From: Clostridiales bacterium
GTDB lineage: Bacteria; Bacillota; Clostridia; Lachnospirales; Lachnospiraceae
Length of the DNA stretch: 51,762 bases
NCBI GenBank assembly: GCA_021201535.1
Contig: JAJQEU010000093.1
Location: 1 to 51,762 of the forward strand
Reading direction: 5' to 3'
Shown here: in pieces, positions 8,672-17,464 of the stretch
How positions within the stretch are numbered: the first letter of the stretch is position 1
Layout of the letters: the number at the start of each line of letters is the position of its first letter
The notes under the pieces: model-generated
What the model saw: only the letters and a program-made list of their open reading frames with translations
What the model was told of the DNA's origin: nothing
The model's database searches: none
Position numbers and translations under genes: made by a program

Positions 8672-8721
8672 ACAGATTTCACTACCCTGTCTGTATACAG
8701 ATTTCGCTACTCTGTCTGCAG
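8672..8721. repeat. Tandem duplication of the spoIVB 3-prime end (25 bp x 2)
   Basis: Units 8672-8696 and 8697-8721 agree at about 21 of 25 positions and share ACAGATTTC and CTGTCTG. The second unit includes the spoIVB stop codon and last four codons; the first lies just outside the gene. Confidence 0.7.
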
Positions 8722-9945
8722 CATATCCTCGATAAAAATCCCATATCCCTCCAGAGGATCTGATACAAAAACATGGGTGACAGCTCCGATGATCTTTCCG
8801 TTCTGCAGGATAGGCGCTCCGGAAAATCCCTGAATGATCCCGCCGGTTTTCGCGATCAGTGCCTCATCCGTGACGCGAATCCGGATACTCTGATTCACCT
8901 CCGCCGCATTCAGATCCACGCTCTCGATCTCAATCTCACAGTAACACAGCTCTCCGTCCAGCTCCACGAGCATCCGGGCAGATCCTTCCTCCACCTCCTG
9001 TTTATAGCCGACAGAGACAGGTTCTATTCCGGAAAGCTCATCCGGCAGGGATGTCAGTGTCCCGAAAATCCCATTCGCAAGATTTTTTTCTATACTGCCG
9101 AGTATCGTGCTTTCCGTATAGCTGATCTGACCCACCAATTCTCCCGGATTTCCTTTCTCACCCCGAATCACGCTCAGGATGTCCGCGAGATACAGTGTTC
9201 CTTTTTTCATTTCGATCCGGCTCTCCGTGTCCGTGTCGCTGATACTGTGCCCCAGCGCACCGAATTTACCATCCTCTGTCACATAAGTCAGGGTACCGAT
9301 TCCCGCCATGTCATCTCTCACCCACACGCCGATCTGATAACTGCCGTCCACAGTCTGAACCGGCGTGACCTCGCACTCCAGCGTCTCCCCGTTCCTTCTG
9401 ACGGTCAGCATCAGCGCCGTACCGTCGGAGGCGGATACGGCCGCAACAAGTTCCTCTTTTGTCTCAACAGCGGTTCCGTCAACCTCCAGAATATAATCTC
9501 CCGTCTTTAAAACATGCTTCGCGGGGCTGGCCGCTCCGCCTCTCTCCGTCTCAATCTCCGCCAGATCTACGACATATACGCCTGCCGTCTGCACATAGAT
9601 TCCGATCGGAATCCCGCAGGGAATGACCTGCTCCTCGTCCACGATGTGCACGGTCACGTTTTTCACCGGAATCAGGCCGAACAGCCGGCATTCGAGCTCA
9701 TAGTCGTCCGTTCCCGCCGTCCCGGCAATCCCGTAGGATACCGCTGTCTCGCTCCCGTTCTTTACTGTCTGCGTCACCGGAAGAAAGCTGCCCAGAGAGA
9801 CCGCCTCTCCCCGCGTAACCGAAATGGAGTCCGGAATATATTCCCGCACGGAACACAGTGAGAAGGCAAGAAAACAGAACAGGTACAGATAAAAAAATCT
9901 TTTTCTGCGTTTTCTGTAAAAATGAAATATACGCAATCCAGGCAT
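8707..9945 (-). CDS. spoIVB: SpoIVB serine peptidase (sigma-K checkpoint)
   Basis: A 412-residue SpoIVB, the forespore protease secreted between the two spore membranes, where it cleaves SpoIVFA and thereby triggers pro-sigma-K processing. From ATG 9945, which has GGAGG eight bases upstream, an N-terminal membrane anchor spans about 17-31, a PDZ domain about 110-200, and the peptidase domain follows. The presumed triad is H233 (GALGHSIS), D360 (RVTDE) and S375 (GFSGAP), matching the Bacillus subtilis H236, D363 and S378 with constant offset. The motif near the end is GFSGAPI where GMSGSPI is usual. In-frame ATG codons upstream overlap the recN terminator and are rejected. Confidence 0.96.
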   Translation of the reverse strand: MPGLRIFHFYRKRRKRFFYLYLFCFLAFSLCSVREYIPDSISVTRGEAVSLGSFLPVTQTVKNGSETAVSYGIAGTAGTDDYELECRLFGLIPVKNVTVHIVDEEQVIPCGIPIGIYVQTAGVYVVDLAEIETERGGAASPAKHVLKTGDYILEVDGTAVETKEELVAAVSASDGTALMLTVRRNGETLECEVTPVQTVDGSYQIGVWVRDDMAGIGTLTYVTEDGKFGALGHSISDTDTESRIEMKKGTLYLADILSVIRGEKGNPGELVGQISYTESTILGSIEKNLANGIFGTLTSLPDELSGIEPVSVGYKQEVEEGSARMLVELDGELCYCEIEIESVDLNAAEVNQSIRIRVTDEALIAKTGGIIQGFSGAPILQNGKIIGAVTHVFVSDPLEGYGIFIEDMLQTE

Positions 9946-9973
9946 CACGTCTGCCTCCGTTTTTCTATTGTAT

Positions 9974-10000
9974 AAAAAAGGATGCTTATCACAAGCACCC
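9974..10000 (-). terminator. Terminator after recN
   Basis: Read leftward: an 8-bp stem with one mismatch (GGGTGCTT against AAGCATCC), five-base loop, then TTTTTT. It separates recN from spoIVB, implying a separate promoter for spoIVB. Confidence 0.75.
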
Positions 10001-10079
10001 TGATTAGTATATTTCATTTTCTGTTTTACACACTGTATGTTCTTACCGCATCTGCCATATCCTGTTACAGACACTCGAT

Positions 10080-11756
10080 TCAGGAATGGCCGTCGGCCAT
10101 ATCCTTCATCTCCCGCGCCGTCCGCATCACGGACTCCGTGATCTGCGTGCCTCCGAGCATCCGCGCCAGCTCCTGTATACTCTCCTCCCGGTCCAGCGCG
10201 CGGATTCTGGAAATCGTAGATGATTCCTCCGACGTTTTTTCGATCAGAAAATGCGAATCCGCCATGGAAGCAATCTGCGGCAGATGGGTGATGCAGATGA
10301 CCTGATGATTTCGGGCCGTCTGTCTGATTTTCTCCGCCACGCGCTGCGCCGTCCTTCCGCTGATCCCGCTGTCGATCTCGTCAAAGATCAGCGTCTCAAT
10401 CTCATCATTTTCGGCCAGCACGGTCTTTAAAGCCAGCATGATACGCGACAGCTCGCCGCCGGAGGCCACCGCATCCAGCGGTTTGAGCGGCTCACCGGGA
10501 TTCGTGGAGATCAGAAAACGGACGTCATCCCACCCGTTCTCCGTGTAATGCTCCAGTCTCTGAAACTCCAGCTCCAGCCGGACGTCCTGAAAATTCAATG
10601 AAATCAGCGCGTTTTTTATTTCTTCCGTGAAAATTTCTGCGGCAGACGTTCGTATCTCAGAGACTTCTTCGGAGATTTCCCGCAGCGCAAGCTCGCTTCC
10701 GGATAGTTTTGCCTCAAGATTCCTGCGATATTCATCATAATGCAGCAATCTTTCGACCTCCGCCTCCTTTTTTTCTTTTTCTTCTAAAATCAGATCAATG
10801 GTTTTGCCGTATTTTGATTTGAGATGATTGATCTGGTCCAGACGTGACTCCACCTCCGCAAACAGTTCTTCCGAAAACTCAAAATCATCCATGTAATCGC
10901 ACAGATCGCGGTTGAAGTCCTGGATCAGACAGTCGATCTCCTGCAGCTGGGCGGCCAGCGCGCAGACCTGTTCATCATACTCTGACACATGCAGGAGCGC
11001 GCGCAGAGCTCTCCCCGACGCATCCGGGATACTGCCGGAGCCGTCCGAACAGAGCGCTCTGCACTCTGCCAGAGCATCCAGAATCTTTCTTCCGTGGGAT
11101 AACCGTCTGAAATCAGCCTCCAGCTGCTCATCCTCCCCCGGCTGCAGCCGGGCCTGCGCGATCTCATCAATCTCATACTGCAGAAAGGAAAGCTCCCGGT
11201 TCTGCTGCTCCTCATCCATGGAAGCCTCCTCCAGCTGTCTTTTGCACGCCGCCCAGGTATGGTAGCAGGACGCGAGCGCGCCTTTCTTTTCCTCCAGAGC
11301 GTGTCCCGCCCAGGCATCCAGATATCGGAGATGGTTTTTTCTGGTCAGCAGAGACTGATGCTCATGCTGTCCGTGAATGTCGATCAGCAGTGAGGCCACC
11401 CTGCGCATCAGTGCGGCGGATACCGTTTCTGAGTTGATCCGGCAGACACTTCTGCCGTTCGCCGCAAGCCTGCGGGTCATGAGGATCTGCCCGTCCTCCG
11501 GAAAAATATCCAGCTCGCCCAGAGCCTGCACCTGAGCGCTTTGTTCCACGGAAAACGTCAACTCCACGAGCGCGTACTCCGCCCCCTCGCGCAGCAGACT
11601 CTTCTGCGCCTTCTCTCCGAGAGCCAGGTTGACCGATCCGATCAGAATCGACTTGCCGGCCCCGGTCTCTCCGGACAGGATATTCAGTCCGGGGCCGAAG
11701 TCCACCTCGGTCTCCCCGATCAGGGCAAGATTCTTTACATGGAGATTCAGCAGCAT
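10080..11756 (-). CDS. recN: DNA repair protein RecN
   Basis: A 558-residue SMC-like ATPase for double-strand-break repair, full length. The Walker A GETGAGKS is at about 29-36; a long coiled coil fills the middle (about 150-350); the ABC signature VASGGELSR and Walker B LIFDEIDSGISG lie in the C-terminal half. A good AAGGAA site precedes ATG 11756. It follows argR by 21 bases on the same strand, the usual Firmicute arrangement. Confidence 0.97.
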   Translation of the reverse strand: MLLNLHVKNLALIGETEVDFGPGLNILSGETGAGKSILIGSVNLALGEKAQKSLLREGAEYALVELTFSVEQSAQVQALGELDIFPEDGQILMTRRLAANGRSVCRINSETVSAALMRRVASLLIDIHGQHEHQSLLTRKNHLRYLDAWAGHALEEKKGALASCYHTWAACKRQLEEASMDEEQQNRELSFLQYEIDEIAQARLQPGEDEQLEADFRRLSHGRKILDALAECRALCSDGSGSIPDASGRALRALLHVSEYDEQVCALAAQLQEIDCLIQDFNRDLCDYMDDFEFSEELFAEVESRLDQINHLKSKYGKTIDLILEEKEKKEAEVERLLHYDEYRRNLEAKLSGSELALREISEEVSEIRTSAAEIFTEEIKNALISLNFQDVRLELEFQRLEHYTENGWDDVRFLISTNPGEPLKPLDAVASGGELSRIMLALKTVLAENDEIETLIFDEIDSGISGRTAQRVAEKIRQTARNHQVICITHLPQIASMADSHFLIEKTSEESSTISRIRALDREESIQELARMLGGTQITESVMRTAREMKDMADGHS

Positions 11757-11777
11757 ACCGTATTCCTTTCCACTCTC

Positions 11778-12224
11778 TCAAAGTAAACGTTTCAGTCTGC
11801 GCATCAGAGAAACCGTCTCATCGACGGTCCGCACCGCGCACATGATCGTATCATCCCCGGCGATGCTTCCCACGATCTCACGGCAGTTCATCATATCGAT
11901 GGCCGCCGCCACCGCCATGGCCATCCCGGACACCGTCCGGATCACCAGAATATTCTGCGCCATATCAATGGATACCACACCGTCCTGAAACACGCGGTGG
12001 TATTTTTCGCTCATCCCGTCCTCCGTATCTGAGAGCAGGGCATACTTTTTCTTCCCTCCGCTCAGGGAAATCTTTGTCAGCTTCAGCTCCCGGATATCGC
12101 GGGAAACCGTGGCCTGGGTCACCGGGAAGCCTTCACTGTTCAGGATGTCGCAGAGCTCCTCCTGCGTATCCACATCCTGTCTGCGTATGATCTCCAGAAT
12201 CTTTGCGTGGCGTTTTTCTTTCAT
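11778..12224 (-). CDS. argR: Arginine repressor ArgR
   Basis: A 148-residue ArgR/AhrC: N-terminal winged helix (RQDVDTQEELCDIL, TQATVSRDIRELKLTK) and C-terminal arginine-binding, hexamer-forming domain ending in GDDTIMCAVRTVDETVSLMRRL. It represses arginine synthesis and may activate catabolism when arginine is bound. GAGGAT precedes the ATG. It sits 95 bases after nadK, within the block that leads to recN. Confidence 0.96.
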   Translation of the reverse strand: MKEKRHAKILEIIRRQDVDTQEELCDILNSEGFPVTQATVSRDIRELKLTKISLSGGKKKYALLSDTEDGMSEKYHRVFQDGVVSIDMAQNILVIRTVSGMAMAVAAAIDMMNCREIVGSIAGDDTIMCAVRTVDETVSLMRRLKRLL

Positions 12225-12319
12225 TGCAATCCTCTTTCTTGCAATCTCTTATTTCGTTTCCCTTTACTTTATCATGATACTACGGATTGCAGCTCTGCAT
12301 AACTTTTATCCCCTGTGTA

Positions 12320-13174
12320 TCATGACATCTTTTTCCTTAAAATCTGAAGAAAACTTAACTGGTCCAGTCTCATCACCTGCGCGGACACATCCGCTTTCTT
12401 TACCTCAATGCGGTCCCCCACTTTCAGCTGAATAAAATGGTCGCCGTCAAAGGCCACCTCCGCTTCCTCATCCTGTTCCAGTCTTCGCTTTGACAGAATG
12501 ATCTCCACCCGCGCATCCGAACCGACCACAATGCTCCGGGTCGAAAATGACTGCGGATTGATCGGCGTGATCAGCAAAAGCTCAGAACGGGGATCCACGA
12601 TGGGTCCTCCGGCGGACATGCTGTACCCGGTAGAGCCGGTGGGTGTGGATATGATCATCCCGTCCGCGCTGTAGGTCGTCAGATATTCGCCGTTTACCAT
12701 CAGAATCAGATTGATGATCTGGGCGCAGCCCACGCGATGGATCACAATGTCATTGAGTGCCATCGACGGACCGTGCACCGTATCTGTGCCGGGACAGACT
12801 CCCTCGATCATCATGCGGTGCTCCACCTCGTACTGATTCTCAAACAGACGGTCGATCGCCCGAAAGACTGTCGCCATATCCAGCTCGCACAGGTAACCGA
12901 GCGTACCGAGATTCACGCCGATCAGCGGGATGCCGATCTTCGCCATGTCACGGGCTGCCCTCACCAGCGTACCGTCGCCGCCGAGGACGATGATGCCATC
13001 CGCCTCCACATCCTTATTCTGCAGATGTCTTAAATGGCGTTTCCCCCACTCGGATTTATTGCTCACGTAAAAGCTGCTCTGCCCGCCCTTTGCCTCGATA
13101 TAATCCTGAACGGAACGGGTGGCGGACAGATCCCTGTCCCTGTGTTCATTCGTAATAATAAAAAACCGTTTCAT
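12320..13174 (-). CDS. nadK: NAD kinase
   Basis: A 284-residue ATP-NAD kinase making NADP from NAD and ATP (or polyphosphate). GGDGT at 65-69 is the phosphate loop; GVNLGTLGYLCEL and STPTGSTGYSMSAGGPIV are the conserved NAD-binding stretches. Only three bases separate its ATG from the stop of tlyA, so translational coupling is likely. Confidence 0.97.
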   Translation of the reverse strand: MKRFFIITNEHRDRDLSATRSVQDYIEAKGGQSSFYVSNKSEWGKRHLRHLQNKDVEADGIIVLGGDGTLVRAARDMAKIGIPLIGVNLGTLGYLCELDMATVFRAIDRLFENQYEVEHRMMIEGVCPGTDTVHGPSMALNDIVIHRVGCAQIINLILMVNGEYLTTYSADGMIISTPTGSTGYSMSAGGPIVDPRSELLLITPINPQSFSTRSIVVGSDARVEIILSKRRLEQDEEAEVAFDGDHFIQLKVGDRIEVKKADVSAQVMRLDQLSFLQILRKKMS

Positions 13175-13177
13175 ATC

Positions 13178-14053
13178 CTAATCCAGGTCCGCGTGCGCCG
13201 CCTCTACCACAGCCGCCGCATGGATCCCGGCCTCCTTCGTTTCTGCCGTGTCCTTCTCTGTCTCATTCAGGTGTGCGTCGCCATATATCAGATCTGTTCC
13301 GCAGGAAATATGCTGCACAGGCGGTTCCTTTTTCATATGTATGAGATACTCGATATTTCCCTCGGGTCCCTTGATGGGAGAAAAATCCAGATGCAGTACC
13401 GAAAATCCGATCTCCCGAACAAACGACAGAATCCGCTCCACGACTTCCAGGTGGACGTCCGGATCGCGGACTACCCCCTTTTTCCCGACCTTTTCCCGCC
13501 CCGCTTCAAACTGGGGTTTGATCAGGCAGACCATCTGCCCTCCGTCCTTCAACAGCTCTTTTGCCGGGACAAGCACCTTCGTCAGGGAAATAAACGAGAC
13601 ATCCACAGAGGCAAAATCGAGAGCATCCCCGATATCCTCCGGCTTCACATAGCGGATATTGGTTTTCTCCATACAGACCACCCGCTCGTCCTGCCGCAGC
13701 TTCCACGCAAACTGACCGTAGCCCACGTCCACGGCGTAGACCTTTGCGGCGCCGTTTTGCAGCATACAGTCGGTAAATCCGCCGGTCGAAGCGCCGATAT
13801 CCATACAGACCTTCCCGGTCAGTTCCAGCCCGAACCGCTCCACCGCTTTCTCCAGCTTGAGTCCGCCACGGCTGACATATTTCAGGGTACTGCCGTGAAT
13901 CTCAATGGAAACCGACGCATCAAAAGCAGATCCCGCCTTGTCCTCCCGCTGGTTTTCCACGAAAACATGACCGGCCATGATCATCGCTTTGGCTTTCTCT
14001 CTGGAGGGAGCCAGATTTCGTTTCACAAGGAGAACGTCCAGTCTCTCTTTCAT
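13178..14053 (-). CDS. tlyA: TlyA-family rRNA methyltransferase (S4 domain)
   Basis: A 291-residue protein with an N-terminal S4 RNA-binding domain (1-65, RLDVLLVKRNLAPSREKAK) and an FtsJ-like SAM domain (DIGASTGGFTDCMLQNGA, VYAVDVGYGQ). TlyA methylates the 2-prime hydroxyl of cytidines in rRNA in mycobacteria; activity on 16S or 23S here is inferred. The last 30 residues are low in complexity (EKDTAETKEAG and an Ala/His-rich end) and look like a non-conserved tail. Confidence 0.93.
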   Translation of the reverse strand: MKERLDVLLVKRNLAPSREKAKAMIMAGHVFVENQREDKAGSAFDASVSIEIHGSTLKYVSRGGLKLEKAVERFGLELTGKVCMDIGASTGGFTDCMLQNGAAKVYAVDVGYGQFAWKLRQDERVVCMEKTNIRYVKPEDIGDALDFASVDVSFISLTKVLVPAKELLKDGGQMVCLIKPQFEAGREKVGKKGVVRDPDVHLEVVERILSFVREIGFSVLHLDFSPIKGPEGNIEYLIHMKKEPPVQHISCGTDLIYGDAHLNETEKDTAETKEAGIHAAAVVEAAHADLD

Positions 14054-14148
14054 AGTATGATCTCTCCTCTAGTGTGTCGTCTTCGAATTAACCGGAATGT
14101 ATACTTGCCTGTTTTCCCGATAGCGCATCTCAAAAATACTCGACGTAG

Positions 14149-16035
14149 CTATGAATCCCGATCCGTGCATGGAAGTTTACCGTAAGCGTCCGCAATTTTC
14201 TGCGCGATATGCGCCGCGTCCAGTCCGACCGTTTCCTGCAGCAGGGGGACCGCCCCGTGAGGCACAAACCGGTCGTCGATACCGAAACGCAGCAGGGAAA
14301 CATCCGCGTTCACGGAACACAGATAAGAGCCCACCGCGTCGCCGTAACCGCCATGCAGCATATTTTCCTCGATGGTTACGATCAGATCGTGATTCCCGAT
14401 CGCCTTCTGAAAGGCTTCCCGGTCAATCGGCTTGATAAAGCGGGCATTGACCAGAGAACAGGAAAATCCCCGCTCATGCAGCCGTTCACGGACATCCAGA
14501 GCCGTTTCTACCATATTCCCTACAGCAAACAGCACGATCTGACGCTCCTCAAAAATCCACTCGCTCTTTCCGTAAACGATCGGCGCCCGATATTCCTTCA
14601 GCCCGTCATAGGCCTCTCCCCTCGGATAACGGACGGCCGCCGGTCCCTCAAAACGGGAACAGAACCAGAGCATATAGGCGAGCTCCCATTTGTTTTTCGG
14701 CGCCAGGATCGTCATGTTCGGGATGACAGACAAAAAGGACAGATCCAGAATGCCCTGATGTGTCTCTCCGTCCGCCCCGACCAGGCCGGCCCGGTCAACC
14801 GCAAACGTCACCGGGAGGTTCTGCAGACAGACATCGTGTACCAGTTCATCAAATCCCCGCTGTAAAAATGAGGAATACACAGCAAAAACCGGGTGTAATC
14901 CGGATGCCGCCATCCCGGCGGCGAACGTCACGGCATGCCCCTCCGCAATGCCGACGTCGAAGAAACGCTCCGGATATCTCTGACGGAACCGGCGCAGCCC
15001 CGTTCCGTCCGCCATCGCCGCCGTCAGCGCGACGATACGGTTATTTTTCTCTGCAATCTTACAGATCACGGCCGAAAAAACATCTGTGTAATTCGGTTTT
15101 TTCTTTTTTTGAAGCGGCTCGCCTGTCGCCACATCAAAGGGACCGATCCCATGAAAACGGTTGGGGCGAAGCTCCGCGGGGAGATAACCCTTTCCCTTAT
15201 CCGTCTGAACATGGACAACCACCGCTCCGTTGACCTTTTTCGCTTCTCTTAAAATATGCAGCGTATCCTGGAGATTGTGTCCGTTGACCGGTCCGAGATA
15301 GGTGACTCCCATATTTTCAAAAAGCATTCCGGGAATCAGCAGCTGCTTTACGCTGCTCTTCGCCTTCGTCATCCGGCGCGCCACGCGCTCCCCGTAAGGC
15401 AGGCGGCTCAGTGAATCATGGACATCGCTCTTGAACTCCTGATAAGCGTCCGACATCCGGATGGAGGCCAGATGTCTGGAAATCCCGCCCACATTCTCAG
15501 AAATAGACATACGGTTATCGTTCAGCACGATGATAAAATTTGTGTTCAGGTTGGAGGCATTGTTCAGGGCTTCATAGGCCAGTCCTCCGGTCAGAGCGCC
15601 GTCCCCCAGCACAGAGACCACACTGTATGTCTCCCCCAGAAGATCCCGCGCCTTGGCAAAACCGAGTCCGGCAGAGATCGATGTGGAGCTGTGTCCGGTA
15701 TCGAAACAGTCGCATGCGCTCTCTGACCGTTTGGGAAAACCGCTGATGCCGCCCATCTGACGCAGATGATCGAACTCGTCTTTTCTTCCGGTCAGTATCT
15801 TATGTGTATAAGACTGATGGCCCACATCCCAGATCAGCTTGTCCTGCGGAAAATCCAGAATCAGATGCAGCGCCATGGTCAGCTCGACCGCGCCCAGATT
15901 CGATGCCAGATGTCCGCCGGTCTTAGACACATGCTCCAGTAAAAAATACCGGATCTCCCCCGGCAGCTGCGCCAGCTCCTGCTGTGATAAATTTTTTATG
16001 TCATTTTCCCCATTGATCAGATCCAGTACCGCCAT
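14149..16035 (-). CDS. dxs: 1-deoxy-D-xylulose-5-phosphate synthase
   Basis: A 628-residue thiamine diphosphate enzyme that starts the MEP isoprenoid pathway from pyruvate and glyceraldehyde-3-phosphate. Conserved parts: GHQSYTHKILTGR, the ThDP/Mg motif GDGALTGGLAYEALNNA, the pyrimidine-binding AEGHAVTFAAGMA, and DRAGLVGADGETHQG. GGAGG precedes the ATG. It follows ispA by 13 bases, so the MEP entry enzyme and the prenyl elongase are made together. Confidence 0.97.
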   Translation of the reverse strand: MAVLDLINGENDIKNLSQQELAQLPGEIRYFLLEHVSKTGGHLASNLGAVELTMALHLILDFPQDKLIWDVGHQSYTHKILTGRKDEFDHLRQMGGISGFPKRSESACDCFDTGHSSTSISAGLGFAKARDLLGETYSVVSVLGDGALTGGLAYEALNNASNLNTNFIIVLNDNRMSISENVGGISRHLASIRMSDAYQEFKSDVHDSLSRLPYGERVARRMTKAKSSVKQLLIPGMLFENMGVTYLGPVNGHNLQDTLHILREAKKVNGAVVVHVQTDKGKGYLPAELRPNRFHGIGPFDVATGEPLQKKKKPNYTDVFSAVICKIAEKNNRIVALTAAMADGTGLRRFRQRYPERFFDVGIAEGHAVTFAAGMAASGLHPVFAVYSSFLQRGFDELVHDVCLQNLPVTFAVDRAGLVGADGETHQGILDLSFLSVIPNMTILAPKNKWELAYMLWFCSRFEGPAAVRYPRGEAYDGLKEYRAPIVYGKSEWIFEERQIVLFAVGNMVETALDVRERLHERGFSCSLVNARFIKPIDREAFQKAIGNHDLIVTIEENMLHGGYGDAVGSYLCSVNADVSLLRFGIDDRFVPHGAVPLLQETVGLDAAHIAQKIADAYGKLPCTDRDS

Positions 16036-16048
16036 ATTCCCCTCCGAA

Positions 16049-16936
16049 TTACTTATCCCTTCGTATCAGATATTTCAATAACTCAATTAAAAATTCATTC
16101 TGCACAGGCATCTCCCGCATCACGCCGATGGCCCGCTCCGAGATCGTCTTCACATCTCCTGAGGCGGCCTCCAGTCCCCGCAGCGTGACATAGGTCGTTT
16201 TCTGGTTTTTTTCATCGCTCCCGACCGGCTTGCCGATGACCGCCTGATCGCCCGCCACATCCAGAATATCATCCTGAATCTGGAAAGCCAGTCCCACGTC
16301 CGCTGCTGCGCGCGCGATCATCTCCTGCTGCCGCTCATCGGCTCCGGCCAGAACCGCGCCGATCAGCATGGAGGCTTCGATCAGAGCGCCTGTCTTCAGC
16401 TCATAGATAAAATCCAGCTTCTCCCGTTCCACCGGCCGACCCTCTGACTCGACATCCGCCACCTGACCGCCGAGCATGCCGTAGATCCCGGCATGTCGCG
16501 CCAGTATCTGCAGCGCCTTTGCCACGTTCGGATTCCCGGGCTCCAGATCCAGAGCCGTCAGAGCCGTCTCATATGCCAGATTCAGCAGACCGTCCCCCGC
16601 CAGTATCCCCATCGCCTCGCCGTATACGACATGCGTCGTCTTCCGGCCGCGGCGATACTCGTCATCATCCATAGCCGGAAGATCATCATGAATGAGTGAA
16701 TACGTATGTATCATCTCAATCGCCGCCATAAACGGCTCCACAACCCGGCCGCAGCCTCCGAACAGCCGCCAGGTCTCATGCATCAGCATCGGCCGGAGTC
16801 GCTTGCCGCCGGCAAGAAAGCTGTAATTCATCGCCTCGATCACCGTCTTCTGATAACCGCGCTCTTCCGGCAGATATGCGGTGATGATTGCTTCCACCTC
16901 AGCGGTTCGAGCCGCAATCTCTTCTTTTATATTCAT
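16049..16936 (-). CDS. ispA: Polyprenyl (farnesyl) diphosphate synthase
   Basis: A 295-residue all-helical trans-prenyltransferase. The first aspartate-rich motif DDLPAMDDD is at 84-92 and the second, DDILD, near 228. Two small residues rather than aromatic ones precede the first motif's region in a way typical of FPP/GGPP synthases, so chain length cannot be fixed by eye. ATG 16936 has GGAGG upstream; an in-frame ATG eight codons earlier lacks one. It lies between xseB and dxs. Confidence 0.95.
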   Translation of the reverse strand: MNIKEEIAARTAEVEAIITAYLPEERGYQKTVIEAMNYSFLAGGKRLRPMLMHETWRLFGGCGRVVEPFMAAIEMIHTYSLIHDDLPAMDDDEYRRGRKTTHVVYGEAMGILAGDGLLNLAYETALTALDLEPGNPNVAKALQILARHAGIYGMLGGQVADVESEGRPVEREKLDFIYELKTGALIEASMLIGAVLAGADERQQEMIARAAADVGLAFQIQDDILDVAGDQAVIGKPVGSDEKNQKTTYVTLRGLEAASGDVKTISERAIGVMREMPVQNEFLIELLKYLIRRDK

Positions 16937-16976
16937 GACATGCCTCCGTCCCCAGTACATCCTTCCGGAACCTCGC

Positions 16977-17243
16977 CTACGACGGTGAAAAAGTCTCTTC
17001 CGTCCCGTCCTGTGCGATCACCACCATCTTTTTTTCTACCAGGTCAAGCTTTTCATTGCACTGTCGGATCCTCTTCATGCCTTTCTCATACAGAGAAAAA
17101 GCATCCTCCAGGGAGACTTCCCGGTCATTCATGTCCGCGAGTATCCCGTCCAGATCAGAAAAGAGCTCTTCCAGCGTGGTCTCCCTGTCCTCCCCCGGTT
17201 CCTCACACGATATGTTTTTCTTTTTTTCTGTCTGCTCTTCCAT
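16977..17243 (-). CDS. xseB: Exodeoxyribonuclease VII small subunit
   Basis: An 88-residue helical-hairpin protein; the family core TLEELFSDLDGILADMNDRE and LEDAFSLYEKGMKRIRQCNEKL is clear. Several small subunits bind each XseA to form the single-strand nuclease. It is normally adjacent to xseA, but here 212 bases of repeat-rich DNA separate the two. Confidence 0.95.
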   Translation of the reverse strand: MEEQTEKKKNISCEEPGEDRETTLEELFSDLDGILADMNDREVSLEDAFSLYEKGMKRIRQCNEKLDLVEKKMVVIAQDGTEETFSPS

Positions 17244-17276
17244 GATATCACCCCGTGTAATTTACGTCATCATACA

Positions 17277-17313
17277 TACTTCGCAGCAGGCGCGAAGTAC
17301 TATCATGAATAAT
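17277..17313. repeat. Dispersed hairpin repeat, copy 2
   Basis: Second copy of the element at 8071-8107, here between xseA and xseB: stem TACTTCGC/GCGAAGTA around AGCAGGC. The substitutions leave the stem intact. Confidence 0.75.
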
Positions 17314-17343
17314 TACCCCGTTTCTTTCTGTCTCCACAACTGT

Positions 17344-17464
17344 TCAGGCGCTTATGGATCATTGTTGCGCAAAGCAGCAAAATTCTGTTCCGGTTCATCC
17401 GGGTCAGGCGCATATGAACCATATTTGCGCAAAACAGCAAAATATCTGTTCCGGTTCATCCGGA
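17344..17464. repeat. Tandem duplication of the xseA 3-prime end (about 60 bp x 2)
   Basis: Unit 17344-17403 and unit 17404-17464 share TCAGGCGC, TTGCGCAAA, CAGCAAAAT and CTGTTCCGGTTCATCCGG. The unit nearer xseA contains that gene's stop codon and last two codons; the other lies wholly in the intergenic gap. Confidence 0.85.

Noticed and set aside
9946-10074. N-terminal extension of SpoIVB
   Set aside because: The extra in-frame codons cover the recN terminator hairpin, and a much better ribosome site precedes ATG 9945.
17344-17464. CRISPR array
   Set aside because: Only two imperfect direct copies with no spacer between them and no cas genes; it is a tandem duplication.
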